A stretch of DNA of 64,000 nucleotides from Fibrobacterota bacterium (GCA_023459055.1 JAEWVR010000017.1:66090-130089), one strand, 5' to 3'; shown: positions 43,917 to 53,622, numbered from the stretch's first letter. Notes: a model not told the origin generated them from the letters alone. Translations and numbers: made by a program.

Positions 43917-44912
43917 ATGACAGTAACGTTGAAAGATATCGCGGAACGCGCAGGGGTTACATCAGCGACAGTTTCAATGGTTATTAATAATAAACCTAAT
44001 ATTTCTGAAAACACCCGCAAGAAAGTTCTCAAGATCGCCAAAGAGTTGAATTATTATCCAAATGTCATAGCACGTGGATTGGCAACCAAGAAATCCAACT
44101 CGATCGGTGTGATAGTACCAAATCTTGCGTCATCATTTGTTGTCCGTGTACTTCAGGGAATAAAAAGTACTAATCGTGATATTGAATATACTGTGCAGCT
44201 GTTTGATACAGTTGGACAAAAAGAGACAGAAACACAATTGTTTCAACGTCTGGCACGTGAACGTCGTATTGACGGAGTGATACTTATCAGTTCGACCGTT
44301 ACTGATGAGGAACTGAATGTGTTTGGTGAGGAGAGCGTTCCAAGCATTGTTGTAGCGCGTCACTGCGAACACCTCGATTCTGTTTATGTCAATAACGAGC
44401 TTGGTGCCACAGATGCTACAGACTATCTTATTGGCAAGGGACATACACGGATTGCATGTGTTATTACCGAGAAAAATGGAGTTCCTACCCAGGAGCGTCT
44501 TGAGGGATACAGGAAATCGCTGGGTCAGCATGGCATTGCTTTCAGGGAAGAACTGGTTTTTACTGTTGATGACGACACGATGTCCAATGGTATCGAGGTT
44601 TTTCATCGTATTCATGAGTTGCAGCCGAAAGTGACTGCTGTGTTTGTTCCTGCCGGAGATATGGTAGCGATCGGACTGATCAAGGAAGCCAAGAAAAAAG
44701 GTGTAAAGGTTCCTGATGAACTTGCGGTGGTGGGCTTTGATGATATCCCCGCTGCAGAAGTAATTGAACCGTCACTTACAACGGTACGTCAGCCAAAACT
44801 TGAGATGGGTGATTATGCGATCAATATGATAGTTGATAAAATCGAAGGCCGTGAAACCGGAGTCAAGCACAAGGAACTTCCGACCAAATTCATTATCAGA
44901 GAATCTGCCTGA
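43917..44912 (+). CDS. LacI-family transcriptional regulator
   Basis: 331 residues. The N-terminal HTH is TLKDIAERAGVTSATVSMVI with hinge helix NVIARGLATKKSN. The periplasmic-binding-like effector domain follows (SIGVIVPNLASSF, GFDDIPAAEVIEPSLTTVRQP). AGGAG lies just before the ATG at 43917; a longer frame from GTG 43869 runs through the leader motif and is not used. It likely controls sugar-use genes, the GH67 gene being one candidate since the two share a leader motif. Confidence 0.94.
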   Translation: MTVTLKDIAERAGVTSATVSMVINNKPNISENTRKKVLKIAKELNYYPNVIARGLATKKSNSIGVIVPNLASSFVVRVLQGIKSTNRDIEYTVQLFDTVGQKETETQLFQRLARERRIDGVILISSTVTDEELNVFGEESVPSIVVARHCEHLDSVYVNNELGATDATDYLIGKGHTRIACVITEKNGVPTQERLEGYRKSLGQHGIAFREELVFTVDDDTMSNGIEVFHRIHELQPKVTAVFVPAGDMVAIGLIKEAKKKGVKVPDELAVVGFDDIPAAEVIEPSLTTVRQPKLEMGDYAINMIVDKIEGRETGVKHKELPTKFIIRESA

Positions 44913-45013
44913 TATAGTATTGCTTTGCGGTTGTGGTAGTACAGGCGTGTATGTCTGATCGCTATAGTCACAACGTTCCTTTGATGCTTACTAATCGAAA
45001 GCAGGTTTACTAA

Positions 45014-46222
45014 ATGACTAACTCTCTTGTCGCTCTTGTAAAGTGCGACTCTTATACACCACAGATTGTTGAAAAAGCGGTACGTGACGGTATTGGCCTT
45101 ATTGGTGGTATTGAAGCGATCCTCTCGCCTCATGAAAAGGTACTGCTGAAGCCTAATATTCTAAAAGGTGCTGAGCCTGAACGTGCGGTTACAACACATC
45201 CTGAAGTGTTTCGGGCTGTTGCAAAAATTGTCAAAGAGTATGCTTCGAATGTCCGGTATGGTGATTCTCCCGGAGACCCGATTTCATCAATGGGTTCTTA
45301 CAGGAAGTGTGGTATTGCGCAGGTCGCAGAGGAACTTGGCATACCAGCTGCAGATTTTGATCATGGAAAGGACTGCGGATTTCCTGAAGGCATCGCGACC
45401 AAACGGTTGACAATTGCAAATGCAGTACTTGAAAGTGATGCCATAATCAGTCTTCCGAAGCTTAAAACGCATGGTTTGACACGTATGACCGGCGCGATTA
45501 AAAATCAGTATGGATGCATACCCGGCATGGTCAAAGGGCAATATCATGCGCAGTTCCCGGATGTGTTTCTTTTTAGTAAATTACTGGTTGATATATGCCG
45601 TTTTGTTAAACCGCGGTTGTATGTCATGGATGCCTGTATTGGTATGGAAGGCAACGGGCCGCAGAGTGGAGATCCAAGAAAAATCGGGTGTCTTATCATA
45701 TCAACCGATCCTGTAGCGATAGATACTGTCGGTTGCATGCTTATGAATCTTGATCCGTCATTTGTACCACCGGTTGTTTACGGAAAAGAAGCCGGGCTTG
45801 GCAATAGTGATTCCGGGAGCATAACTATTGTTGGTGAAAATGTCAATAACTATGTTGTAAAGGACTTCAATGTAGTCCGCAAACTACCGTCACAACTGCC
45901 GAAAAGCAGAATTCTCGGTGAGATTCGTCGTTTGTTCATTCCCCGGCCACTTATCGACAAATCAAAGTGTGTAGTGTGTAAAAAATGTATCGAAGTATGT
46001 CCGGTTGATCCGAAAGTACTCTCCATGAAACAGTCAAAACGGGAACCACAGTATGATTACCGACGCTGTATTCGCTGTTATTGCTGTCAGGAACTTTGTC
46101 CTGCGAAGGCAATTTCCATTTACGAACCGAAACTAAAGAAATTGCTTCCGTTTCTTACATATATATCACTGTTTTTTTCGGTGTTTCACAGTCGCAAAGC
46201 ATCACAGAAAAAGGGAACGTGA
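45014..46222 (+). CDS. DUF362 protein with C-terminal 2x[4Fe-4S] ferredoxin domain
   Basis: 402 residues. The DUF362 domain covers about 1-300 (VLLKPNILKGAEPERAVTTH, ISLPKLKTHGLTRMTGAIKN, NGPQSGDPRKIG). The ferredoxin domain has CVVCKKCIEVCP and CIRCYCCQELCP, which bind two clusters. A basic, partly hydrophobic tail (LPFLTYISLFFSVFHSRK) follows and may touch the membrane. It begins an operon with a lipoate-ligase-like gene and a B12 radical SAM gene, so supply of electrons to the latter is a reasonable guess. Confidence 0.88.
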   Translation: MTNSLVALVKCDSYTPQIVEKAVRDGIGLIGGIEAILSPHEKVLLKPNILKGAEPERAVTTHPEVFRAVAKIVKEYASNVRYGDSPGDPISSMGSYRKCGIAQVAEELGIPAADFDHGKDCGFPEGIATKRLTIANAVLESDAIISLPKLKTHGLTRMTGAIKNQYGCIPGMVKGQYHAQFPDVFLFSKLLVDICRFVKPRLYVMDACIGMEGNGPQSGDPRKIGCLIISTDPVAIDTVGCMLMNLDPSFVPPVVYGKEAGLGNSDSGSITIVGENVNNYVVKDFNVVRKLPSQLPKSRILGEIRRLFIPRPLIDKSKCVVCKKCIEVCPVDPKVLSMKQSKREPQYDYRRCIRCYCCQELCPAKAISIYEPKLKKLLPFLTYISLFFSVFHSRKASQKKGT

Positions 46223-46224
46223 GC

Positions 46225-46896
46225 GTGATACCCGAAACAGTGGAACAACATTTCAGTTCTGTGAATCTTCCGCTTTTTCCGGGTGAACTCCGCAAAAATG
46301 ATGCATTGTTTTTACATGGTGCGGTTAGCGGACAGAATCTGTTTGTGTTTACGTATGTACAAAAAGGCACTGAGGTTGTCCATGGACCATCCTGTCGTGT
46401 TGCCGATGAGATCAATGTTGACGCATGCAGAATGGATAGTGTCAGAATCGTTGCCCGGCGTGGCGGCGGAGGGACGGTTGTATTATCTGACGGTATGTGT
46501 ATTACGATTGTTGTCGGCAGGCGACACGGGAGATATGCACAACCGATATTTAACAGCATTCATCAATCGATGATTGCTGTTCTTTTAAAAGCGGGTGTTA
46601 ACGGATGTGAGTGCCGGGGCATCAGTGATATTGCTATCAATAATAAAAAAGTACTCGGAAGTTCATTGTATCTCGGAAATAAACCGGATTATTTTTATTA
46701 TCAATCAAGTTTTATGGTTGCATCAGATATCGCGCTTATAAGTAAATACCTGAGGCATCCCCCAAAGGAGCCGGATTACCGACAGCAACGTGATCATGAA
46801 GATTTTTGCACAACACTTTCACGTGAAGGCTATGCTATCGGAGTTCAAACCATTGCCGATCTTTTTTGTAAAGGAATTACTGATACTGTTAGTTGA
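46225..46896 (+). CDS. Lipoate-protein ligase A-like protein
   Basis: 224 residues of the biotin/lipoate ligase fold. It has VARRGGGGTVVLSDG (substrate-binding RR-GGG), then GISDIAINNKKVLGSSLYL, in which the Lys of NKKVLGSS corresponds to the catalytic lysine of LplA. The start is GTG, at 46225 (AAGGGA 8 bases upstream) or 46219; there is no ATG before the conserved part. It lies 2 bases after the DUF362 gene. The acyl group and target protein are unknown. Confidence 0.82.
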   Translation: MIPETVEQHFSSVNLPLFPGELRKNDALFLHGAVSGQNLFVFTYVQKGTEVVHGPSCRVADEINVDACRMDSVRIVARRGGGGTVVLSDGMCITIVVGRRHGRYAQPIFNSIHQSMIAVLLKAGVNGCECRGISDIAINNKKVLGSSLYLGNKPDYFYYQSSFMVASDIALISKYLRHPPKEPDYRQQRDHEDFCTTLSREGYAIGVQTIADLFCKGITDTVS

Positions 46897-46931
46897 TAGA
46901 AAGAGTTGTAAGGTATACAAACTACGACATT

Positions 46932-48353
46932 ATGAAAATTGTACTATTTAACCCCCGCGGGTATGCATTGATACCCGGGAAACGACATATCAGTTCGCTT
47001 GCATGTGTAATGCCGCCGCTTGGGCTTGCATCAATTGCCGCTGTCATGCGTAAAGCCGACCATGATGTTACTATTTTTGATGCGGCACTTGAATGTGATA
47101 TTGGCAATCAGACATGGGCACGACGTATTGCACAGCTGAAACCTGATATTGCAGGATTCACTGCGACAACATCGGCGTTTCAGGATGCCTATGATGTGTG
47201 TGCGAGATTAAAGCATATATTCCCATCATGCAAAACAGTTTTTGGTGGCGTGCATGCATCATGGGGTAAAGGTTCACTGCTCGCTCAGTTTAAAAATATT
47301 GATTATATAATTGCCGGTGAGGGTGAAATCGCGTTCAGGGCACTTGCTGATAATTTCAGGGGAATAATGTATGACAGGGTGTATTACCGAAACGGTAAAG
47401 AGGTCAGTTGTGGAACAATAGAAACGCCTGTTGTTGGCCTTGATGAGCTCCCGTTTCCGGCATATGATTTATTAAAGGGCTTTCCGCAAAAATACAGAAT
47501 GCCCCTTTTTGGATATCCGAAACATCCCGGCGCTAATATTGTTTCGTCAAGAGGTTGTGTCTATCAGTGCTCCTATTGTGATCGTTCGGTGTTCGGAAAA
47601 ACGTTCAGGTGGAACTCACCGGAGTACACCTTTCAGCAGATGCTCTGGCTTAGACGTGAATTCGGTATTCGTCATGTAAATTTCTATGATGATCTTTTTA
47701 CACTGAACAGACAACGTGTTACTGAACTTTGTGAACGTATTGCATCAAGTAAACTAAAGGTGACGTTCAACTGTATTGTACGCATTGGTCATATTGACAA
47801 AGAGCTGATACGGCTTCTGAAAAAAGGAGGCTGCTGGATGGTCTCGGTGGGAATTGAATCAGGGGATCAGCGTCTGCTTGACAAGCATAAGGATGGTTTG
47901 TCTCTTGACGCAATACGACGGGATGTTCAGCTTCTACACGATAGCGGATTATGGGTCAAGGGATTATTCATGATGGGTTTTCCGGGTGAAACAGAAGCCG
48001 GAATAATAAAAACACGCGAGTTCGCGTGTTCATTGCCGCTCAAGGATGCCAATATTACCGCGTTCACGCCGTTTCCCGGTGCGCCGATCACAAAGGATAT
48101 TGAGCGTCTCGGTGCATTCAACAATAACTGGTCGAAAATGGATTGTGTCAACTTTGTTTTTGTGTCAAATGAAATTAAAGACATTGCTATTCTTAAGAAG
48201 CACTATCACCTTTTTTATAAAGAATTCTACAATCGTCCGTTCATGCATCAGAAGGTGTATCCGAAAATGATGCTTCAGTCACCGCATAGTTATTATCGTC
48301 TAGTCAAGCATGCGTCAAGTTTCCTTGATTTTACGAAATCGCTTGGTGAGTGA
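46932..48353 (+). CDS. B12-binding-domain radical SAM protein
   Basis: 473 residues. The N-terminal cobalamin-binding-type domain runs MKIVLFNPRGYAL, MPPLGLASIAAVMRKADHDV and VFGGVHASWGKGS. The radical SAM core has Cys209, Cys213 and Cys216 in SRGCVYQCSYCD, then SVGIESGDQRLL and MMGFPGETEAG. The ATG at 46932 begins the conserved first strand; the frame extends to a TTG at 46893 that overlaps the previous stop. It is the last gene of a three-gene operon. The substrate is unknown. Confidence 0.87.
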   Translation: MKIVLFNPRGYALIPGKRHISSLACVMPPLGLASIAAVMRKADHDVTIFDAALECDIGNQTWARRIAQLKPDIAGFTATTSAFQDAYDVCARLKHIFPSCKTVFGGVHASWGKGSLLAQFKNIDYIIAGEGEIAFRALADNFRGIMYDRVYYRNGKEVSCGTIETPVVGLDELPFPAYDLLKGFPQKYRMPLFGYPKHPGANIVSSRGCVYQCSYCDRSVFGKTFRWNSPEYTFQQMLWLRREFGIRHVNFYDDLFTLNRQRVTELCERIASSKLKVTFNCIVRIGHIDKELIRLLKKGGCWMVSVGIESGDQRLLDKHKDGLSLDAIRRDVQLLHDSGLWVKGLFMMGFPGETEAGIIKTREFACSLPLKDANITAFTPFPGAPITKDIERLGAFNNNWSKMDCVNFVFVSNEIKDIAILKKHYHLFYKEFYNRPFMHQKVYPKMMLQSPHSYYRLVKHASSFLDFTKSLGE

Positions 48354-48358
48354 AAGAA

Positions 48359-48450
48359 CGCCCCCTAAATCCCCCGCAGGGGGACTTGAAGAAATAGGCT
48401 AAACAAGCTATTCCGCTCTCAAAGTCCCCCTGCGGGGGATTTAGGGGGCG
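48359..48450. repeat. Long inverted repeat with 29-bp perfect arms
   Basis: Arms at 48359-48387 and 48422-48450 contain CCCCCTAAATCCCCCGCAG and its reverse complement. The 34-base spacer holds its own small hairpin (AATAG-GCT / AGC-TATT). It directly follows the radical SAM gene and may stop transcription. A partial copy (AAATCCCCCGCAGGGGGACTT without its first base) lies at 48499-48518. Confidence 0.88.
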
Positions 48451-48479
48451 AGCAACCGGCACAGCTGCAACATGTCAAG

Positions 48480-48518
48480 CTTAAGTTAACGACATTGAAA
48501 TCCCCCGCAGGGGGACTT
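48480..48518. repeat. Composite of two dispersed repeat fragments
   Basis: CTTAAGTTAACGACATT, which is part of the 40-bp palindrome at 26351, is followed at once by AATCCCCCGCAGGGGGACTT from the inverted repeat at 48359. Two otherwise unrelated repeat families are joined here. Confidence 0.75.
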
Positions 48519-48519
48519 T

Positions 48520-48651
48520 ATGAAAGAGACAAAATCTGACGGGGCACTCTCTATTGACCATCCTGAATACTATAAAATCAATGGGAGATTGATACCAGAA
48601 GAAGCCCTCCCTTACGGTCAGGCCCCGGAATGGATCGAATTCTGTTTGTGA
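48520..48651 (+). CDS. Short orphan reading frame, 43 residues
   Basis: ATG at 48520, preceded by GGGGGACTTT from the repeat, opens a frame with protein-like composition (SIDHPEYYKINGRLIPEEAL, ending PEWIEFCL). I do not recognise it. It may be the end of a gene disrupted by the repeats. Confidence 0.3.
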   Translation: MKETKSDGALSIDHPEYYKINGRLIPEEALPYGQAPEWIEFCL

Positions 48652-48847
48652 AAAAAGAACGATTGATCCGGAAAAACCGAACCCCGACTGTAAAGCTGAT
48701 CATATGACACACTTGACTCTGTCTTACTGGTGGGGAAAATTGAGTAAAATGTATTTTATTATCCCTATTTAAATTTTCTGTTGACTGTTTGCATTATCCA
48801 ATTCATTATGGTTTGCAGGTTATTACAAAAATGGTCTGAGGCTCCAT

Positions 48848-48976
48848 AATTATTGTAGAATAAATAAATGTGCCACAAAAAATCCCTTTATTCCCTGTAG
48901 GGGAATCACTATAATGTTTCCCCTACAGGGAAAGGGGTATGTACTATACATTTTTTACTACAATAATAAATGCTCT
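48848..48976. repeat. Palindromic, possibly MITE-like intergenic element
   Basis: The core CCCTTTATTCCCTGTAGGGGA / TCCCCTACAGGGAAAGGG (48884-48936) is a strong hairpin. Outside it ATTATTGTAG and CTACAATAAT extend an imperfect inverted repeat over about 130 bases. No reading frame or clear target duplication is seen. Confidence 0.55.
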
Positions 48977-49126
48977 ACAAGCATTAATTGATTACAATAG
49001 CATCATATCCAAATAATGATTCCAATGCTGGAGTTATGTTGGGTAAAGATCAGAACAGCAGGACGGAGTCAGGTATGGAATATTGTCAACCCTTTGATGG
49101 ATGCGGGATCATTAAAATAAATTTTT

Positions 49127-49157
49127 AAGAAAGCAGGGAGGTTCCCCCTGCTTTCTT
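49127..49157. terminator. Hairpin between intergenic repeats and the protease gene
   Basis: AAGAAAGCAGGG and CCCTGCTTTCTT form a perfect 12-bp stem. Read on the minus strand it lies 80 bases beyond the protease stop and is followed by an A/T-rich run, so it probably ends that transcript. Confidence 0.6.
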
Positions 49158-49235
49158 ATCAAGGAAATAAATAGAACTAAATATTATTTATAATCCACTG
49201 ATGGGTTGCTGTTGTTGCCTTTACAAAATGATTGC

Positions 49236-51995
49236 TCACTGGTAAAATTCCATTTCAGCGATATTTCCGAATCCATCATTTGGAGATACATAACGTATCC
49301 AACGATATGCGGTTGTGTTAGAAATGGTGACAACATTCCATCCGGTTCCAGGTGTTGAGGGTATTGTATACAAATCCACAAAACCGTCGGAATCTGATGA
49401 ATTTGATCCTTGAAATTTTCCGCCAACCATTCGTGGTGCAAAACTTGCTCTGGGATAATATCTGATTTGTCTGATTACATTTGCAGTTCCAAGGTCAATA
49501 CCAGTGTAACCTCCGTTTGCCTCAGAGAAATCATAGAATGTGCTGATATCACCATCTGTTGCTTTACAGTATTCAGAACCTGCAGCCCATGGTGGAGTTA
49601 ATCCGAACACTGTTCCTTTTAATCCATTTCCTCCACCCTGCACGCCGAGGCAAGGATCATCGGATAGTGTAACAGCGTTTGTATATGATGAAAATCCAGC
49701 ACTATTATACGCAAGTACGCGGTATTTGAATGTTGTATTCGGGTTGTTTAACCGATCAGTATCAAAAAATTTTGTCTGATTTGCATCAACCCGGCCTACA
49801 AATATCCAGTTATCCTGATTGAAAGGAGAGCGTACTATTTCAAATCCGGATTCATTGTGAGAATTATCATTCCATCTGAGCGTATCATTTGAGCAAAACC
49901 AGGGATTCGTCGGTGCTATTGGAATGCTTACGTCAGAGTAAACTGAAAGTTCATTTGAGTTTGAACTCTCTCCCGAAGCATCAGACGCTGAAAGCACAAA
50001 GTAATAAGTACTATCTGCGACGAGATTGGTAGTATTATATGAGGTTCCGGTGAGACCAGTCTCACACCAGGTATAAGGCCCACCTTGAATCGTTGATCGC
50101 TTGATTGTGTAATAGGTTGCTCCAGGTGATGGTGACCAGGTAATCTTCTGCTGGTTTTCATCTATCTTGTTAGAATAAAGGAGCGTTGGTGCAGGGGGAC
50201 ATGGATTCCCGACAACACGGAATTCATACATACTTGCAAAATAATATCCAGGTGCATCTGTAAAGGTTATTCTGACATATCGGGCTGTATCAGAAAAACT
50301 ATACGTTTGTGTCTGCGCTGTATTCGTGTTGTAAGTAAGGTTGACTTTGTTTGTCCAGTTCCAATTATCATCAGAAGTCTGGATAATGAAGTCGTAACAA
50401 TCTCCGCTTCTACCAGTAATTTCAAATGCTATTTCACAACCGGAAATTGAAACAAGGCCACCTAAATCAACCTGATACCATTGAGGAAATGATCCTGATG
50501 ATGCAGCCCACCGGGTTGATGTGGAGTTGTCAATTGCATTTGTAATAGTATTACCTGTCTGTACACTACTTGCGGTCGCGTTCCTTCCGGGAGCGATGTT
50601 TGTAAATGTACTACTTGAATCGACATTTGAGTAGATTGTAGTATCAGAACCATTGAAAGCACGCACACGGTAGAGATATACGCCGTTTTCATAGACACTG
50701 TTTACTGTTTGACTGGTATTCGCGCCAAGAACAGAAATCAGGGAAAAATTACCGCCGCTTGTTGCTCTTTCGAGTAGGTAACCTGTTTCATTGTAGCTGT
50801 TGTCTTCCCAGGTAACTCTGAACTGTGTTGGAGAGATACTTGTTACGTTAAGATTTGTCGGGGTATACACATCTGGATAATATGTGAAAAGACGAAGAGT
50901 TCCAACACCAAGTAGCGTCATTCCATAATGCCAGCTTATATCAGAAAGACCTACCTGAGTAAACCAGTCTTTAAATGCCTCCCCGAAAGTCGATCCTGAT
51001 CCCAAAACTTGATTGTAAGCATTGAACCGTAGCATGGATCCGGTTTTGGTACTGCCGACAGAGACTAAACCATTATGCCCCCACCCATAGAGTCCGCCCA
51101 GGAAATCAGGATACGTGTAGCGGGCATTGCTGCAGGCGAACAAATTACTGAAAAGAATGTTTGATTTTGCACCGGTGGATGGCATGTTTAAAAAGTCGGT
51201 GTTAGAAAACCAGTTCATCATCGCATGGCCATTGGGACCGGAATGTTCATAGACATTCGCATATTGATAGCCTTTTCTGAGTTCTCTTGTCCAAATTGAT
51301 CCGGAATCAAATCCCCTGCCAAACTGGACTGTTTCATTTGATGAAAACGAAAGGCCTTCGCCCATCTCAGTTCTCAGACCAGGCCATACATCTGAATCGC
51401 CAAATGTTAAAAGCATGCGTGGTATTGTATACTTACCCGTCAGATGTGAATGCAGCCGTGCAAAATAATCATTGACAATGACATCTTCTGAACCAAGACC
51501 GGGAGTTGCGGCTGGAACGATACGTGATACCCATATTTCCGGAGTTCTCGATCCGAAACCATCTACATGATTATCAAAATAGCCGGTTTTTGCATTACCA
51601 TTCCATGCGCCGGCCTGAGCATTATCTTCCCAGGTTCCGTCAAGGTCCATAAAGTAAAGGTCGCATGGAAAGTCTGCATATCCACTTTCCATGAAATCAT
51701 TCTCTACCTCATACATTGCGATTGGGAGATCTCCGACCAGGACAACACCTTCAAGTCCCATGCTTTGAAAATGTCCTCTTATTTCATCACGCAGGCTGAC
51801 AACTGAACTGGTAGAATTAAACGTGGTACTGTCAATCCAGACATTAACGGGAATCCTGCTTGTCAGGTCCGTTTTATACTGCATAATTGAAGTACGAACT
51901 GATGGATAAAGATCTCTGTCGACTATAATGCCCACCTGAGCAAAAAGTGGCAGAATGGCTGTAGTTATAATAAGTAATGACAGGAGCTTTTTCAT
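49236..51995 (-). CDS. Secreted gingipain-like (C25-type) protein with FN3 and discoidin domains
   Basis: 919 residues with a signal peptide ending near PLFAQ. Residues 20-370 form a caspase/gingipain-like domain. VVLVGDLPIAMYEV opens it, His251 lies in NVYEHSGPNG and Cys288 in LFACSNARYTY, the expected His-Cys dyad. FN3-like domains lie near 378-468, 612-700 and 705-785. A discoidin (F5/8 C) domain lies near 470-605 and a second related one from about 800 to the end (EYCKATDGDIST ... IAEMEF). These would bind glycans or surfaces. No clear C-terminal sorting domain is present. Its start abuts the stop of the upstream gene, so they are co-translated. Confidence 0.82.
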   Translation of the reverse strand: MKKLLSLLIITTAILPLFAQVGIIVDRDLYPSVRTSIMQYKTDLTSRIPVNVWIDSTTFNSTSSVVSLRDEIRGHFQSMGLEGVVLVGDLPIAMYEVENDFMESGYADFPCDLYFMDLDGTWEDNAQAGAWNGNAKTGYFDNHVDGFGSRTPEIWVSRIVPAATPGLGSEDVIVNDYFARLHSHLTGKYTIPRMLLTFGDSDVWPGLRTEMGEGLSFSSNETVQFGRGFDSGSIWTRELRKGYQYANVYEHSGPNGHAMMNWFSNTDFLNMPSTGAKSNILFSNLFACSNARYTYPDFLGGLYGWGHNGLVSVGSTKTGSMLRFNAYNQVLGSGSTFGEAFKDWFTQVGLSDISWHYGMTLLGVGTLRLFTYYPDVYTPTNLNVTSISPTQFRVTWEDNSYNETGYLLERATSGGNFSLISVLGANTSQTVNSVYENGVYLYRVRAFNGSDTTIYSNVDSSSTFTNIAPGRNATASSVQTGNTITNAIDNSTSTRWAASSGSFPQWYQVDLGGLVSISGCEIAFEITGRSGDCYDFIIQTSDDNWNWTNKVNLTYNTNTAQTQTYSFSDTARYVRITFTDAPGYYFASMYEFRVVGNPCPPAPTLLYSNKIDENQQKITWSPSPGATYYTIKRSTIQGGPYTWCETGLTGTSYNTTNLVADSTYYFVLSASDASGESSNSNELSVYSDVSIPIAPTNPWFCSNDTLRWNDNSHNESGFEIVRSPFNQDNWIFVGRVDANQTKFFDTDRLNNPNTTFKYRVLAYNSAGFSSYTNAVTLSDDPCLGVQGGGNGLKGTVFGLTPPWAAGSEYCKATDGDISTFYDFSEANGGYTGIDLGTANVIRQIRYYPRASFAPRMVGGKFQGSNSSDSDGFVDLYTIPSTPGTGWNVVTISNTTAYRWIRYVSPNDGFGNIAEMEFYQ

Positions 51996-52694
51996 TTACT
52001 TCCTCCCTTCAGAAATACTGGTCTCAATGTCAAGAGCTAGCTTGACATTTGATTCTATTTCCGAGTAGATAATCGGATTGACTTTGTTTATTTTGTAATC
52101 GTGTATTTTTTCTTCGAATTTGTCGCGGAATTGCTTTAAGGATGATACAAATGAGGGATCTGCAGTTTGTCTTATTGTTTGTAAAATAGCTGTTGCAATA
52201 TGATCACCATTACTATTCTCAAGCAAGGAAATGATAAAACGGTCAGATGCGGTGCTTCGGTTTAATCCCATCGCCCGAATGATAGATATCTTTACTCTTT
52301 CTGCATATCCATCATAGTGCTGTTCTGCATTATTGTACATATCAATCAATGATTCATCCAATCCATTGATTTTAAGTGCGCCGGTACAATTGACAGCTTC
52401 AGAAACAATAGTTGCATCTTTGTCTTTCAGGGCTGTTTTTATTGTGGCAATGTCCTGGACTGAAACAACTGGAGCTGCAACTGATCTTAAGGCTGGCGTA
52501 GTTTGTTTCGTGCTGGTGTTTTTTTGTTGAGCACAAATCTCTCTAAGAATCTGTTTCTTTTCAAATGCATTTTCAGTTTTTTGATACTTTTCTGACAATG
52601 ATTCAGAGGCCTGCAATGGCAGATTTACGACAGTAATAATACTCCCTAAAACCGCAATAGAGATGTGTCGTCTGATATGTTTTTTTAGAATCAT
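51996..52694 (-). CDS. Exported HEAT-repeat-like protein of unknown function
   Basis: 232 residues from the ATG at 52694 (AAAGG 6 bases upstream). A basic N-terminus and hydrophobic segment (HISIAVLGSIITVVNLPLQA) look like a signal peptide. Paired helices in the second half (TALKDKDATIVSEAVNCTGA, IISLLENSNGDHIATAIL) resemble HEAT-type repeats. It lies immediately upstream of the gingipain-like gene with no gap and may be a chaperone, inhibitor or scaffold for it; this is inference. Confidence 0.6.
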   Translation of the reverse strand: MILKKHIRRHISIAVLGSIITVVNLPLQASESLSEKYQKTENAFEKKQILREICAQQKNTSTKQTTPALRSVAAPVVSVQDIATIKTALKDKDATIVSEAVNCTGALKINGLDESLIDMYNNAEQHYDGYAERVKISIIRAMGLNRSTASDRFIISLLENSNGDHIATAILQTIRQTADPSFVSSLKQFRDKFEEKIHDYKINKVNPIIYSEIESNVKLALDIETSISEGRK

Positions 52695-53622
52695 ACCATA
52701 CCTTTCTTTTGAATGTAGTGACTGATTAGAATTGTAACAACCGGAATAATTTGAATAAATCATCTGAATTATAAAACAGATGGCATCAATTATTTTTTCA
52801 CTGAATAAATTGGATTATGAAAATATAACCTTCTATTTGCGGTTCTAAAAAGGGACTGATCTTTTCGCAAATAGTCAGGATTTTTAAAATCCACTTTTCA
52901 AAAATGGAATTAACTTAAAACATATCGCCTCCTTCTGGAAAATGGAAATAATCTCAAATCAATAATAATGACACAGTTCTGTAATTACAAATAATTAGGG
53001 CGGATAATTTTTACAATATGCAACTGTGGTGACTTACCTATCCAGTAGTATCAGCTGATTGCTTCAGGGATCAATTCCAAGCAAAACGGAATAATTGTGA
53101 TCTTCTTTACCTGAAGGTGTGCCGGTATAGTTCCACGACCATATACAATGTGGTTCTTTGTCAATATATTGTTTTGTAATAAATACCAATTGTTGTGAGT
53201 ATCAGATTATGACCCGATACAACAAGGCAATCCTGTGTTAATGTTTTCATATATAGGTAATATAAATGATTGGTACCTTTTAGTAAAGAAAATAATTTCA
53301 TTTATTTTACAAAAAGGGGTAGCCACTAAATACAATGCTCACAAAATGGGAAAATTTGAACATATGGTATCTCCTCCATATAAATTTCATATGGAAAAAT
53401 TATGGTAAAAGTGCGTTATAAAGCAGATTTAACCACATTTAAATCTGTATTACATGTTTTAATCCTGTTTTCCGGAGTGATCCCGGGTGCATGACCGGAA
53501 GCACAAGTGTCTTTGCTGCAGTATGTTAAGCGCTTATATAATGTAAGATTGGTTAACGGTAAGCGAATAATATCATGATTCAGGTGAATTTTGCTATTAT
53601 AATGTATAACAAAGCTGCATCT
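52695..53622. other. Intergenic region, 0.9 kb, no gene seen
   Basis: AT-rich sequence without a convincing frame on either strand. One hairpin is visible: CTATTTGCG (52833-52841) with CGCAAATAG (52866-52874), 140 bases upstream of the HEAT-like gene, possibly regulatory. I see no tRNA, known RNA family or mobile element. Confidence 0.5.

Noticed and set aside
46081..46224. N-terminal extension of the lipoate-ligase-like protein
   Set aside because: The extension overlaps the ferredoxin domain of the DUF362 gene in another frame and is not conserved-looking. A GTG with a ribosome site lies at 46225.
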